In this document: one piece after another, positions 1 through 6,842 of the stretch
Layout: each line of letters begins with the position of its first letter
Position numbering within the stretch: the stretch's first letter is position 1
Assembly: GCA_910580135.1 (NCBI GenBank)
Contig: CAJTXC010000062.1
Span: 1-7,863 of the forward strand
From: an uncultured Bacilli bacterium
Lineage (GTDB): Bacteria; Bacillota_I; Bacilli_A; RF39; UBA660
DNA length: 7,863 nucleotides
Reading direction: 5' to 3'
Notes under the pieces: generated by a model
What the model was told of the DNA's origin: nothing
The model's input: the letters and a program-made list of their open reading frames with translations, nothing else
Database searches by the model: none
Program-made: the position numbers and the translations under genes

Positions 1-1628
1 ACAGATATGAATGCCGTGAAGCATTACTTAAAGATTTAAAAGAAGCTGACTTATTAATTAAAATAGAAAAAATGACTCATAACGTAGGTCACTCTGAAAG
101 AACAGGCGTAATGGTTGAACCATATCTTTCTAAACAATGGTTTGTTAATATGGAAGGATTATCAAAACGCGTTTTAGAAAATCAGAAAGATAAAGATAAC
201 AAGGTGAACTTTGTACCCGTTAGATTTGAAAAAATACTTAATAACTGGATGAGTGATTGTCATGATTGGTGCATTTCAAGACAATTATGGTGGGGTCATA
301 GAATTCCTGCTTGGTATAAAGATGATGAAGTATATGTTGGTATGGAAGCTCCAAAAGGTGATGGATGGAGGCAAGATGAAGATGTTTTAGATACTTGGTT
401 TTCATCAGCACTATGGCCATTTAGTACTCTAGGTTGGCCAGAAAAAACTCCTGACTTAGAAAGATACTTTCCAAATGACGTATTAGTAACTGGATATGAT
501 ATTATCTTCTTTTGGATATGTAGAATGGTATTTCAATCACTTGAGTTCACCTGTAAAAGACCATTTAAAGATTGCTTGATTCATGGACTTATTCGTGATA
601 AAGAAGGAAGAAAAATGTCTAAGTCTTTAGGTAATGGAGTAGATCCTATGGATGTTATTGATACGTATGGTGCTGACTCTTTAAGATATTTCTTAACAAC
701 TAATTCAGCTGCTGGACAAGATTTAAGATATGATGAAGATAAAGTTAAAGCTACATGGAACTTTATTAATAAAATATGGAATGCTTCTAGATACGTTTTA
801 ATGAATACTGAAGATTTAAAAGAAATTAATTTAGATAATTTAACTTCTAGTGATAAATGGATTTTAACTAAGCTTAATAAAACCATTAAAAACGTAAGAA
901 CTAACATGGATAAATATGACTTTAACTTAGTTGGTAATGAACTATATAAATTTATTTGGGAAGATTTCTGTGATACGTACATAGAATATAGTAAGGTATC
1001 AATTGATAACGTATCTACTAAATCAACTTTAATATTAGTTCTAACTGATATAATTAAAATGCTTCATCCATTTATGCCTTATGTAACTGATGAGATATAC
1101 GATTCTCTTCCAGTTAAAGAAGCAGAAAATATAATTCTTTCTAAGTATCCAAAATATGATGAAGAACGTGTTTATGAGAATGAAGAAAAAGAAATAGATG
1201 CTTTATCAAACGTAATAGCAAGTGTTCGTAACGCTAAGGCAGAAAATGATATTCCTAAAGGATTTGGACTTATAAATGATTTTAATGAAGAATTTAAATA
1301 CATAGTTAACAATAATAAAGAAATATTGACAAGACAACTTAAATGTGATATTATAAACTCTTCTTTTGAAGGTTCTTCTAATTTGGAATTAGTATTTTCT
1401 TACGGAAAGTTAACTTTATGTTATGAAGGTAAGAAAGTCACTGAAGAAGATATAGAAAACCTAAAAAAAGAAAAAAATCTTTTAGAACAAAGCATTGAAA
1501 GAAGAAAAAAACTTTTAGCAAACGAAAAATACGTACAAAATGCATCAGAGGCAATCGTATCTTCGGAAAAAGAAAAACTAAAAGATGAAGAAAATAAATT
1601 AAAAACAATAATCGAAAAATTAAACTAA
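1..1628 (+). CDS. valS: Valyl-tRNA synthetase, 3' part (5' end outside window)
   Basis: Class I aminoacyl-tRNA synthetase that joins valine to tRNA-Val in the cytoplasm. The open frame runs from base 3 without a start, so the ATG at 72 is internal; 541 residues are visible and roughly the first 340 of a usual ~880-residue enzyme are missing, including the HIGH motif and most of the CP1 editing domain. Visible landmarks are the end of CP1 (NVGHSERTG, EPYLSKQWFV), the ValRS-type block CISRQLWWGHRIPAWY, LDTWFSSALWPFSTLGWPE, and the catalytic KMSKS loop at 612-626. The helical anticodon-binding domain follows (about 855-1150, including WEDFCDTYIEYSK). The last ~60 residues are a Lys/Glu-rich coiled coil, the known C-terminal tRNA-binding arm of ValRS. 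The gene ends in TAA. No terminator separates it from the next gene, 21 bases on, so the two are probably cotranscribed. Family assignment is firm. Confidence 0.97.
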   Translation, partial: RYECREALLKDLKEADLLIKIEKMTHNVGHSERTGVMVEPYLSKQWFVNMEGLSKRVLENQKDKDNKVNFVPVRFEKILNNWMSDCHDWCISRQLWWGHRIPAWYKDDEVYVGMEAPKGDGWRQDEDVLDTWFSSALWPFSTLGWPEKTPDLERYFPNDVLVTGYDIIFFWICRMVFQSLEFTCKRPFKDCLIHGLIRDKEGRKMSKSLGNGVDPMDVIDTYGADSLRYFLTTNSAAGQDLRYDEDKVKATWNFINKIWNASRYVLMNTEDLKEINLDNLTSSDKWILTKLNKTIKNVRTNMDKYDFNLVGNELYKFIWEDFCDTYIEYSKVSIDNVSTKSTLILVLTDIIKMLHPFMPYVTDEIYDSLPVKEAENIILSKYPKYDEERVYENEEKEIDALSNVIASVRNAKAENDIPKGFGLINDFNEEFKYIVNNNKEILTRQLKCDIINSSFEGSSNLELVFSYGKLTLCYEGKKVTEEDIENLKKEKNLLEQSIERRKKLLANEKYVQNASEAIVSSEKEKLKDEENKLKTIIEKLN

Positions 1629-1649
1629 GAAAAGGATAGGTGGTTTTGG

Positions 1650-2135
1650 ATGAGTATGATGGATTGTTATAATGTAAGTGAAAAGAATAGAAGAAAAAAC
1701 GAAAAAATAAAAAGTGATTTTGGAGTATATAGTTTCTTTGAAAAAGTGCTTATTAAATATGTTCCACTTTTAGTATTTGATAAGGAAGATAATATTTCTA
1801 ACGAGGAAGATATAAAAGCATATGAATCTGATCAAGAAAGTTTTATGGCTTTAAGACAAAACTATGAATACTCTAAGGGAATAATTGCTGAAGAACTAAG
1901 CTCTGTTGATGAAATGGCGCACGCATTTGTATGGTTTATGACAGAACAAATAATAGTTTTAAGAGCAGGAGTGTTTTATATAAATCCTAATTTATTATTT
2001 AAAAAGTTAAAAGAGTATAATGAATATAAGGAATGCGTAGAAGCCTTAAATTCAACGTCAGTATTTTCAGATGGTGAAAGTAAGCCAGAAGTACAAGGCA
2101 TACAATATAGTAAAGATAGTAATTCTAAGAAATAG
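1650..2135 (+). CDS. Hypothetical protein, 161 residues
   Basis: I do not recognise this protein. The ATG at 1650 is chosen because AGGTGG (1638-1643) lies 6 bases upstream; ATGs at 1656 and 1659 are possible alternatives. It has no N-terminal signal peptide. The first 22 residues are polar and basic. A predicted helical core follows, with hydrophobic stretches near residues 29-43 (FFEKVLIKYVPLLVF) and 90-117 (from MAHAFVWFMTEQ to INPNLLF); they look more like buried helices than clear membrane spans. Residues 44-65 are acidic. The tail from about 134 is polar, Ser/Lys-rich and probably disordered. It has two Cys (6 and 129) and no metal-binding or catalytic motif that I can name. It follows valS by 21 bases and precedes a weak terminator and proS, so it is probably expressed with valS. 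Codon use resembles its neighbours. A real gene is likely from its length, ribosome binding site and snug spacing; function is unknown. Confidence 0.8.
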   Translation: MSMMDCYNVSEKNRRKNEKIKSDFGVYSFFEKVLIKYVPLLVFDKEDNISNEEDIKAYESDQESFMALRQNYEYSKGIIAEELSSVDEMAHAFVWFMTEQIIVLRAGVFYINPNLLFKKLKEYNEYKECVEALNSTSVFSDGESKPEVQGIQYSKDSNSKK

Positions 2136-2156
2136 AAGCATTAGTCTTCTTTTTTT
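2134..2156 (+). terminator. Weak terminator-like hairpin after the 161-residue gene
   Basis: AGAAG (2134-2138) pairs with CTTCT (2146-2150) across a 7-base loop, followed directly by six more T. The A-rich bases before the stem can extend pairing into the T-run. The stem begins inside the TAG stop codon. With only 5 bp it is marginal, so read-through from valS into proS is plausible. Confidence 0.4.
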
Positions 2157-2157
2157 C

Positions 2158-2186
2158 TTGCTTAATAATTAAATTTAATATATACT
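2158..2186 (+). promoter_or_regulatory. Possible sigma-A promoter for proS
   Basis: TTGCTT (2158-2163) and TATACT (2181-2186) are separated by exactly 17 bases. The -10 matches consensus at 5 of 6 positions, but the -35 at only 3 of 6. Transcription would begin near 2193, leaving a leader of about 15 bases that barely contains the ribosome binding site. AT-rich sequence yields such matches by chance, so this is tentative. Confidence 0.35.
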
Positions 2187-2193
2187 TTAACTT

Positions 2194-2200
2194 AAAGGAG
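2194..2200 (+). promoter_or_regulatory. Ribosome binding site of proS
   Basis: AAAGGAG lies 7 bases before the ATG at 2208, which fixes the proS start. Its first four bases form the right half of the dyad CTTTAA-C-TTAAAG (2185-2197). Confidence 0.85.
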
Positions 2201-2207
2201 TATTTAT

Positions 2208-3905
2208 ATGAAACTTAAACATAGTTATTTTTATACTTTAAGGGAAACTGTTAAAGATGAAGAATCTATAAGTGGTAATTTACTTACTAGAAGTGGAATG
2301 ATTAAAAAAAGTTCATCTGGTGTATACATGTTTTTGCCTTTAGGGTATAAAGTTATGAAAAACATAGAAAAGATAGTAAGAGAAGAAATGGAAAACATTG
2401 ATGCAGGGGAATTATTAATGCCAGCTTTAATACCAGAAGATGTTTATGTATCATCAGGCAGAAGAGAAGCTTTTGGTAATGATATGTTTTCGTTAAAGGA
2501 TAGATTTGATAAGAATTACGTTCTAGCACCTACCCATGAGGAATTATTTACGATTGCAGCATCAGCTAAAGTAAAATCTTATAAAGATTTACCATTTAGT
2601 ATTTATCAAATACAAGATAAGTTTAGGGACGAACCTAGATGTCGTTATGGACTTATTAGGGTAAGAGAATTTTTAATGAAAGATGCTTATTCTTTTGATA
2701 TGGACGAAAAAGGCCTAAATGATTCTTATAACAATATGTATAATGCGTATAAAAAAATATTTGCAAGATTAGGAATTGACTATAGAATAGTAACATCAGA
2801 TACTGGTGCTATGGGAGGATTATTATCAGAAGAGTTTCAAGCAATAACTGAAATTGGGGAAGACAAATTAGTTATATGTGATGATTGTGGCTATGCTGCT
2901 AATAGTGATGTAGCTAAATGTACTTTATTAACACCTAAAAGTGATGAAGAATTAAAGATAAGAGAATTAATAAAGACTCCAGATGTTGGAACAATAGAAG
3001 AAGTTTCTAAATATTTAGAAGAAGACGAAGAAAAATTTGTTAAAACCTTAATATATAAAATTGATAATAAGTTTTATGCAGCGCTTGTAAAAGGAAATAA
3101 TGAAGTTAACGAAGCTAAGTTAAAAAAGCTTCTAAAAGCAAATGATGCATCATTAGCAAGTCAAGAAGAAGTTGAGGAAATAACAGGAGCGGCACTTGGA
3201 TTTGCGGGGCCAATTGGTCTTGATATACCAGTTATATTAGATAATGAAGTAATGAATATGAAAAACTTTGTCGTTGGTGCAAACAAAACTGATTATCATT
3301 ACAAAAATGTTAATTTGGAAGATTTTAATTATTTATTAACTAGCGATATAAGATGTATAACTAGCAAAGATAGTTGCCCTAAGTGTGGTAGAAGTTTAAC
3401 GTTTAAAAATGGTATAGAAATTGGAAATACTTTTAAATTAGGGACTAAGTATTCAGAAAATTTAGATCTTTATTATTTGAATAAAGAAAACGAAAATCTT
3501 CCTGTTTGGATGGGATGTTATGGTATTGGTATTGGTAGATGCATGGCTTCTGTCGTAGAACAAAATCATGATGAAAAAGGTATTATATGGCCAATGGAAA
3601 TAGCACCTTTTAAAGTAGCTATAGTAGTTGTTAATACTGATGATGATGCGCAGATGGATGCTGCTAATTATTTATACGAAAGTTTAAGAAAGCAAAGAAT
3701 ATCTACTATTTTAGATGATAGAGAAGAACGTGCGGGAGTTAAATTTAACGATATGGATTTAATTGGTATTCCTGTTAAAGTAACAGTTGGAAACAAAATC
3801 AAGGATCAAATAGTAGAAATTAAACAAAGAAAAAAAGAAGGATTTGAAGAAGTTTCTTTATATGATGCGTTATCCAAAATTGAAGATATTATGGATGGAG
3901 AGTAA
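2208..3905 (+). CDS. proS: Prolyl-tRNA synthetase, bacterial type with editing insertion
   Basis: Class II synthetase charging tRNA-Pro in the cytoplasm and clearing mischarged Ala-tRNA-Pro. At 565 residues it is full length for the bacterial (E. coli-like) form. Motif 1 lies around residues 28-61 (RSGMIKKSSSGVY), the proline-site loop APTHEE at 107-112, motif 2 at about 138-163 (FRDEPRCRYGLIRVREF, then KDAYSF), and motif 3 at 435-447 (MGCYGIGIGRCMA, with Arg444). The editing insertion spans about 240-380 and keeps Lys279, the residue numbered as the editing lysine in E. coli, plus His364 in a KTDYHY context matching the substrate-selecting histidine. The anticodon-binding domain is about 467-565 (VAIVVVN, DDREERAGVKF). 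Two CxxC pairs (224/227 and 390/393) flank the insertion and could bind zinc. It is a single-gene unit, with a possible own promoter upstream and a strong terminator downstream. No T-box leader fits in the 72-base gap. Confidence 0.98.
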   Translation: MKLKHSYFYTLRETVKDEESISGNLLTRSGMIKKSSSGVYMFLPLGYKVMKNIEKIVREEMENIDAGELLMPALIPEDVYVSSGRREAFGNDMFSLKDRFDKNYVLAPTHEELFTIAASAKVKSYKDLPFSIYQIQDKFRDEPRCRYGLIRVREFLMKDAYSFDMDEKGLNDSYNNMYNAYKKIFARLGIDYRIVTSDTGAMGGLLSEEFQAITEIGEDKLVICDDCGYAANSDVAKCTLLTPKSDEELKIRELIKTPDVGTIEEVSKYLEEDEEKFVKTLIYKIDNKFYAALVKGNNEVNEAKLKKLLKANDASLASQEEVEEITGAALGFAGPIGLDIPVILDNEVMNMKNFVVGANKTDYHYKNVNLEDFNYLLTSDIRCITSKDSCPKCGRSLTFKNGIEIGNTFKLGTKYSENLDLYYLNKENENLPVWMGCYGIGIGRCMASVVEQNHDEKGIIWPMEIAPFKVAIVVVNTDDDAQMDAANYLYESLRKQRISTILDDREERAGVKFNDMDLIGIPVKVTVGNKIKDQIVEIKQRKKEGFEEVSLYDALSKIEDIMDGE

Positions 3906-3910
3906 TAAAA

Positions 3911-3930
3911 TAGCAAAAAATAGCAAAAAA
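3911..3930 (+). repeat. Tandem 10-base duplication in the proS terminator
   Basis: TAGCAAAAAA occurs twice back to back (3911-3920 and 3921-3930). Each copy contains the TAGC of the terminator's left arm, so either copy could pair with the single GCTA on the right, although the second gives the shorter loop. Confidence 0.85.
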
Positions 3931-3955
3931 ATGCTATTTTTTTAATTTTTTTAAA
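3915..3955 (+). terminator. Intrinsic terminator of proS
   Basis: AAAAAATAGCA (3915-3925) is an exact inverted match to TGCTATTTTTT (3932-3942), leaving a loop of six A. T-rich sequence continues to about 3960. The stem is mostly A:T with a TAGCA/TGCTA core. It starts 10 bases after the proS stop codon, so it separates proS from dnaG. Confidence 0.8.
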
Positions 3956-3997
3956 TTTTTTAGGGGAATTTTAAAAAAAGTGGAGAATAATTAAATT
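3943..3997 (+). other. AT-rich leader before dnaG with no convincing promoter
   Basis: If the proS terminator works, the dnaG operon needs its own promoter here or relies on read-through. AATAAT (3986-3991) is a fair -10, but the position 17 bases upstream is GGGGAA (3963-3968), which is not a -35. A weak AT-only inverted repeat, TTTTTTTAAATT against AATTTTAAAAAAA, surrounds TAGGGG. I could not settle the promoter. Confidence 0.3.
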
Positions 3998-4003
3998 AGG
4001 AGG
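3998..4003 (+). promoter_or_regulatory. Ribosome binding site of dnaG
   Basis: A perfect AGGAGG sits 8 bases before the ATG at 4012. It is the strongest Shine-Dalgarno site in the window and fixes the dnaG start. Confidence 0.9.
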
Positions 4004-4011
4004 ACCTTTTT

Positions 4012-5754
4012 ATGCAGAAGATACCATATGATTTAATTCTTGATATTCAGCGTAAAGTAAATATCGTAGATGTAATAAGCGAATACCTTCCTTTAGAACA
4101 AAAAGGTAAAAATTATTTTGCTATATGTCCATTTCATGATGATCATAATCCAAGTATGAGTGTATCTTCTGAAAAGCAGATATATACTTGCTTTGTTTGC
4201 GGGGCATCTGGCAACGTATTTAACTTTGTTATGAATTATGAAAAAATTAGTTTTGGACAAGCTGTTAGTAAAGTAGCACTAAAAGCTGGGATAAAGCTTG
4301 ATTATGATGTAAAAGAAATAAATAATAAAAAAGAAGATAAATACAATAAATACTATAAGATGTTTGATACCGCAAGTAAATATTATCAAAATAATATTAA
4401 AAGTGTGTATGGCAAAGCAGCGATAGATTATTTAAGTAAAAGACACATTGATTTAAATATTATAAAAGAATTTGAAATAGGTCTTTCAATGAATGATAAC
4501 AACATTGGTAAATTGCTTACTAATAAAGGTTTCTTAGAAAACGAACTTGTAGATATAGGTTTATGTGGTAAAAAAGATAAGTTTTTATACGATATATTTA
4601 GAAATAGAATCATGTTTCCTTTATATAACTTAGAAGGAGATGTAATAGGATTTTCTGGAAGAATATATAATGGTGAAGATGATAGTAAATACGTAAACTC
4701 AAAAGAATCAGTTATATTTAAAAAAGGAAAATTATTATACAACTACCATAGAGCTTTAAATTATGCTAGAGAAAAAAGACAGATAATTGTTGTTGAAGGC
4801 TTTATGGATGTTATAAGACTTTATTCCATCGGTATTAAAAACGTAGTTGCAAGTATGGGAACCGCAATTACAAAAGACCATGCTAATTTAATTAAAAAAC
4901 TATCTAAAAACGTGGTGTTATGTTTTGATGGTGATAAAGCTGGAGAAAAGGCCACCATAAGTGCAATAGAAGCTTTGGATAAAATAGGGATAGATCCTAA
5001 AATAATTAGACTAGAAGATAATTTAGACCCAGATGACTATATTATTAAAAAAGGTAAAGATGCCTTTCTAACGCATCTAAATAATCCAATATCAACGGTT
5101 ATGTTTAACTTAGATATAAATAAATCACAAACTAATTTTAATGATTATAATGAAATATCACTTTATTTAAAAAGTGTGTCAAAAGAACTTGAAAAAATAG
5201 ATGATAAAATAGTTTATGAATTAACGGTTAAAAAGATTGCAAAAGAAACAGGCGTTGATGTTGAAACCATCAATGGCATGGTTCAAAATATACCTAAAAC
5301 AAGTATTAAAGTAATTGATAAAAGAAAAACATTAAGTAAAGATAAATATGAAAAAGCAGAAGAATATTTAGTCTACTATATGTTAAAAAGTACTGATGCA
5401 ATATTGCTATATCAAAACAATGTATCTTATTTATCAAATAAGTTGCTTTCAATAATTGCTATGCAAATACTTGAATTTTATGAGAAAAATAAATATATAA
5501 ACGTAACTGACTTTACTTTGTTTTTAGAAGATAAAACTGATTTAATAAACGAAGTGTTACGAATAGATGATTTAGCTCTTCCTGATGATGTTAATATAGA
5601 TGCATTAAAAGATTATATTAAAACGATTGATGAAGGAATTCTAAAACAAGAAATAGAAAAGTTAAAAATAAAAATAAAAGAAGAAGCAAACGTAGCTAAA
5701 AAAGTAGCTTTGCTAGAAAAACTAAGGGTTTTAAAAAAGAAGGAGTGTAAATAA
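4012..5754 (+). CDS. dnaG: DNA primase
   Basis: Makes the short RNA primers for leading- and lagging-strand replication and works with the replicative helicase at the fork. At 580 residues the length is normal for Bacillus-type DnaG. The N-terminal zinc domain has the CHC2 ligands C39, H42, C60 and C63 (CPFHDDHNPSM, YTCFVCG). The catalytic core follows: a basic RNA polymerase-like block at 197-217 (RNRIMFPLYNLEGDVIGFSGR region), then the TOPRIM domain with the metal-binding EGFMD (Glu262, Asp266), DGDKAG (Asp306, Asp308) and LDPDDYI (338-344). Residues from about 440 to 580 are a helical, Lys/Glu-rich region where the helicase-interacting domain of the family lies; it is weakly conserved, as expected. 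This is the first gene of the dnaG-rpoD-trmK operon. Its TAA stop shares one base with the rpoD ATG, and its last codons contain the rpoD ribosome binding site. Confidence 0.97.
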   Translation: MQKIPYDLILDIQRKVNIVDVISEYLPLEQKGKNYFAICPFHDDHNPSMSVSSEKQIYTCFVCGASGNVFNFVMNYEKISFGQAVSKVALKAGIKLDYDVKEINNKKEDKYNKYYKMFDTASKYYQNNIKSVYGKAAIDYLSKRHIDLNIIKEFEIGLSMNDNNIGKLLTNKGFLENELVDIGLCGKKDKFLYDIFRNRIMFPLYNLEGDVIGFSGRIYNGEDDSKYVNSKESVIFKKGKLLYNYHRALNYAREKRQIIVVEGFMDVIRLYSIGIKNVVASMGTAITKDHANLIKKLSKNVVLCFDGDKAGEKATISAIEALDKIGIDPKIIRLEDNLDPDDYIIKKGKDAFLTHLNNPISTVMFNLDINKSQTNFNDYNEISLYLKSVSKELEKIDDKIVYELTVKKIAKETGVDVETINGMVQNIPKTSIKVIDKRKTLSKDKYEKAEEYLVYYMLKSTDAILLYQNNVSYLSNKLLSIIAMQILEFYEKNKYINVTDFTLFLEDKTDLINEVLRIDDLALPDDVNIDALKDYIKTIDEGILKQEIEKLKIKIKEEANVAKKVALLEKLRVLKKKECK

Positions 5755-5758
5755 TGAA
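5737..5758 (+). promoter_or_regulatory. dnaG-rpoD junction: internal ribosome site and TAATG overlap
   Basis: AAGAAGGAG (5737-5745) lies inside the last dnaG codons, 8 bases before the rpoD ATG at 5754. Stop and start overlap as TAATG (5752-5756), the usual arrangement for translational coupling, so sigma factor output is likely tied to primase translation. Confidence 0.85.
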
Positions 5759-6842
5759 AGAAATAAAAACATTTGAAGAAAGAAAAAAAGAATTATTAGA
5801 AAAAGGAAAAGAAAAAGGAGTTCTAACTTATGAGGAATTAGCAGAGGCCTTAAAAGGGCTTGAGATGGACGCCGATTCTTTAGATGAATTATATAATGCT
5901 TTCCATGATAATAATATTGAAATAATTTCAGAAAATTTTGAAGATGAAGAAGAAAGTTCAGATGAAGGAGATGCGCTTGCTATTGATGATGTTGCTCTTC
6001 CTAAAAATGCTAGTATCAATGATCCTGTTAGAATGTATTTAAAAGAAATTGGTAAAATAAGTTTACTTAGTCTAGATGAAGAACTTGCTTTATCCAAAAA
6101 AATTGAAGAAGGAGATGAAGAAGCTAAAAGAATTTTAGCAGAATCTAACCTTAGACTTGTTGTATCAATTGCAAAACGTTACGTAGGAAGAAACCTATCA
6201 TTCTTAGATTTAATTCAAGAAGGTAACATTGGTCTTATGAAGGCAGTAGATAAATTTGATGCATCAAAGGGTTATAAATTTTCTACTTATGCAACTTGGT
6301 GGATAAGACAAGCTATAACAAGGGCTATTGCAGACCAAGCTAAAACAATTCGTGTTCCAGTTCACATGGTAGAAACCATTAATAAATTAAAGAGAATTCA
6401 AAGACAAATGACTCTAGAATTAAATAGGGAACCAACAGAAACAGAACTAGCTAAAAAAATGGGAACTACTGAAGAGAAGGTAAGAGAAATATTTAAAATA
6501 TCTCAAGATCCTTTATCACTTGAAACACCTATTGGTGAAGAAGATGATTCTCACCTTGGAGATTTCCTTAAGGATGAAAGCTCTATGAGCCCAGAAGAAT
6601 ATGCAATAAACGAAGTATTAAAAGATGAAATAGAAGAAGTATTATGCACTCTTACTCCTCGTGAAGAAGAGGTTTTAAAACTACGTTTTGGACTTAAAGG
6701 TGGTACTTGCCATACTCTAGAAGAAGTTGGTAACATGTTTGGTGTAACTCGTGAAAGAATAAGACAAATAGAGGCTAAAGCTTTAAGAAAGTTAAGACAT
6801 CCGTCAAGATCAAGAAAGTTAAAGGATTATTTAAGTGACTAA
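5754..6842 (+). CDS. rpoD: Housekeeping sigma factor (sigma-70/SigA)
   Basis: Primary sigma subunit that directs RNA polymerase to -10/-35 promoters. Its 362 residues are close to B. subtilis SigA (371). Region 1.1 is short (about 1-65) and followed by a very acidic linker (61-80, EDEEESSDEGD). Region 1.2 covers about 88-120 (DPVRMYLKEIG). Region 2 covers about 127-197, including NLRLVVSIAKRY, LDLIQEGNIGLMKAVDKF, and the -10 recognition helix with TYATWWIRQAITRAI, where Gln186 and Thr189 match the family's -12 contacts. Region 3 is about 200-275. Region 4 is about 290-350, with the helix-turn-helix TLEEVGNMFGVTRERIRQIE and the C-terminal RKLRHPSRS. The loop before the HTH reads GLKGGTCHTLEE, where Bacillus-type SigA usually has GLDDGRTRTLEE. 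The start overlaps dnaG and the end overlaps trmK. Extensive colinearity with SigA makes this the primary factor, not an alternative one. Confidence 0.98.
   Translation: MKEIKTFEERKKELLEKGKEKGVLTYEELAEALKGLEMDADSLDELYNAFHDNNIEIISENFEDEEESSDEGDALAIDDVALPKNASINDPVRMYLKEIGKISLLSLDEELALSKKIEEGDEEAKRILAESNLRLVVSIAKRYVGRNLSFLDLIQEGNIGLMKAVDKFDASKGYKFSTYATWWIRQAITRAIADQAKTIRVPVHMVETINKLKRIQRQMTLELNREPTETELAKKMGTTEEKVREIFKISQDPLSLETPIGEEDDSHLGDFLKDESSMSPEEYAINEVLKDEIEEVLCTLTPREEEVLKLRFGLKGGTCHTLEEVGNMFGVTRERIRQIEAKALRKLRHPSRSRKLKDYLSD
6821..6837 (+). promoter_or_regulatory. Ribosome site and GTG start of trmK inside rpoD
   Basis: AAAGGA (6821-6826) is 8 bases before GTG (6835-6837), inside the last codons of rpoD. 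The GTG is preferred over the first in-frame ATG (residue 16), because the upstream residues KLSKRLECIADM match the conserved TrmK N-terminus. Confidence 0.8.

Noticed and set aside
72..74. ATG at 72 as the valS start
   Set aside because: The frame is open upstream to the window edge with conserved ValRS residues (RYECREALLKDL), there is no ribosome site before it, and a protein starting here would lack the HIGH motif.
238..982. Open frames on the - strand within valS (238-420 and 581-982)
   Set aside because: They lie opposite well-conserved valS coding sequence, have no ribosome site or promoter, and their translations have the Ser/Leu/His-rich look of antisense shadows.
2136..2207. T-box leader for proS
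   Set aside because: The gap is only 72 bases, has no AGGGTGGNACCGCG-type sequence and no large specifier stem.
3986..3991. AATAAT as the -10 of a dnaG promoter
   Set aside because: No acceptable -35 lies 16-18 bases upstream (GGGGAA at 17); too weak to call as a promoter.
4428..6736. Open frames on the - strand within dnaG and rpoD (4428-4742, 5828-6097, 6551-6736)
   Set aside because: They are shadows of conserved dnaG and rpoD codons; the Ser/Leu-rich translations come from antisense of Lys/Glu-rich coding sequence.
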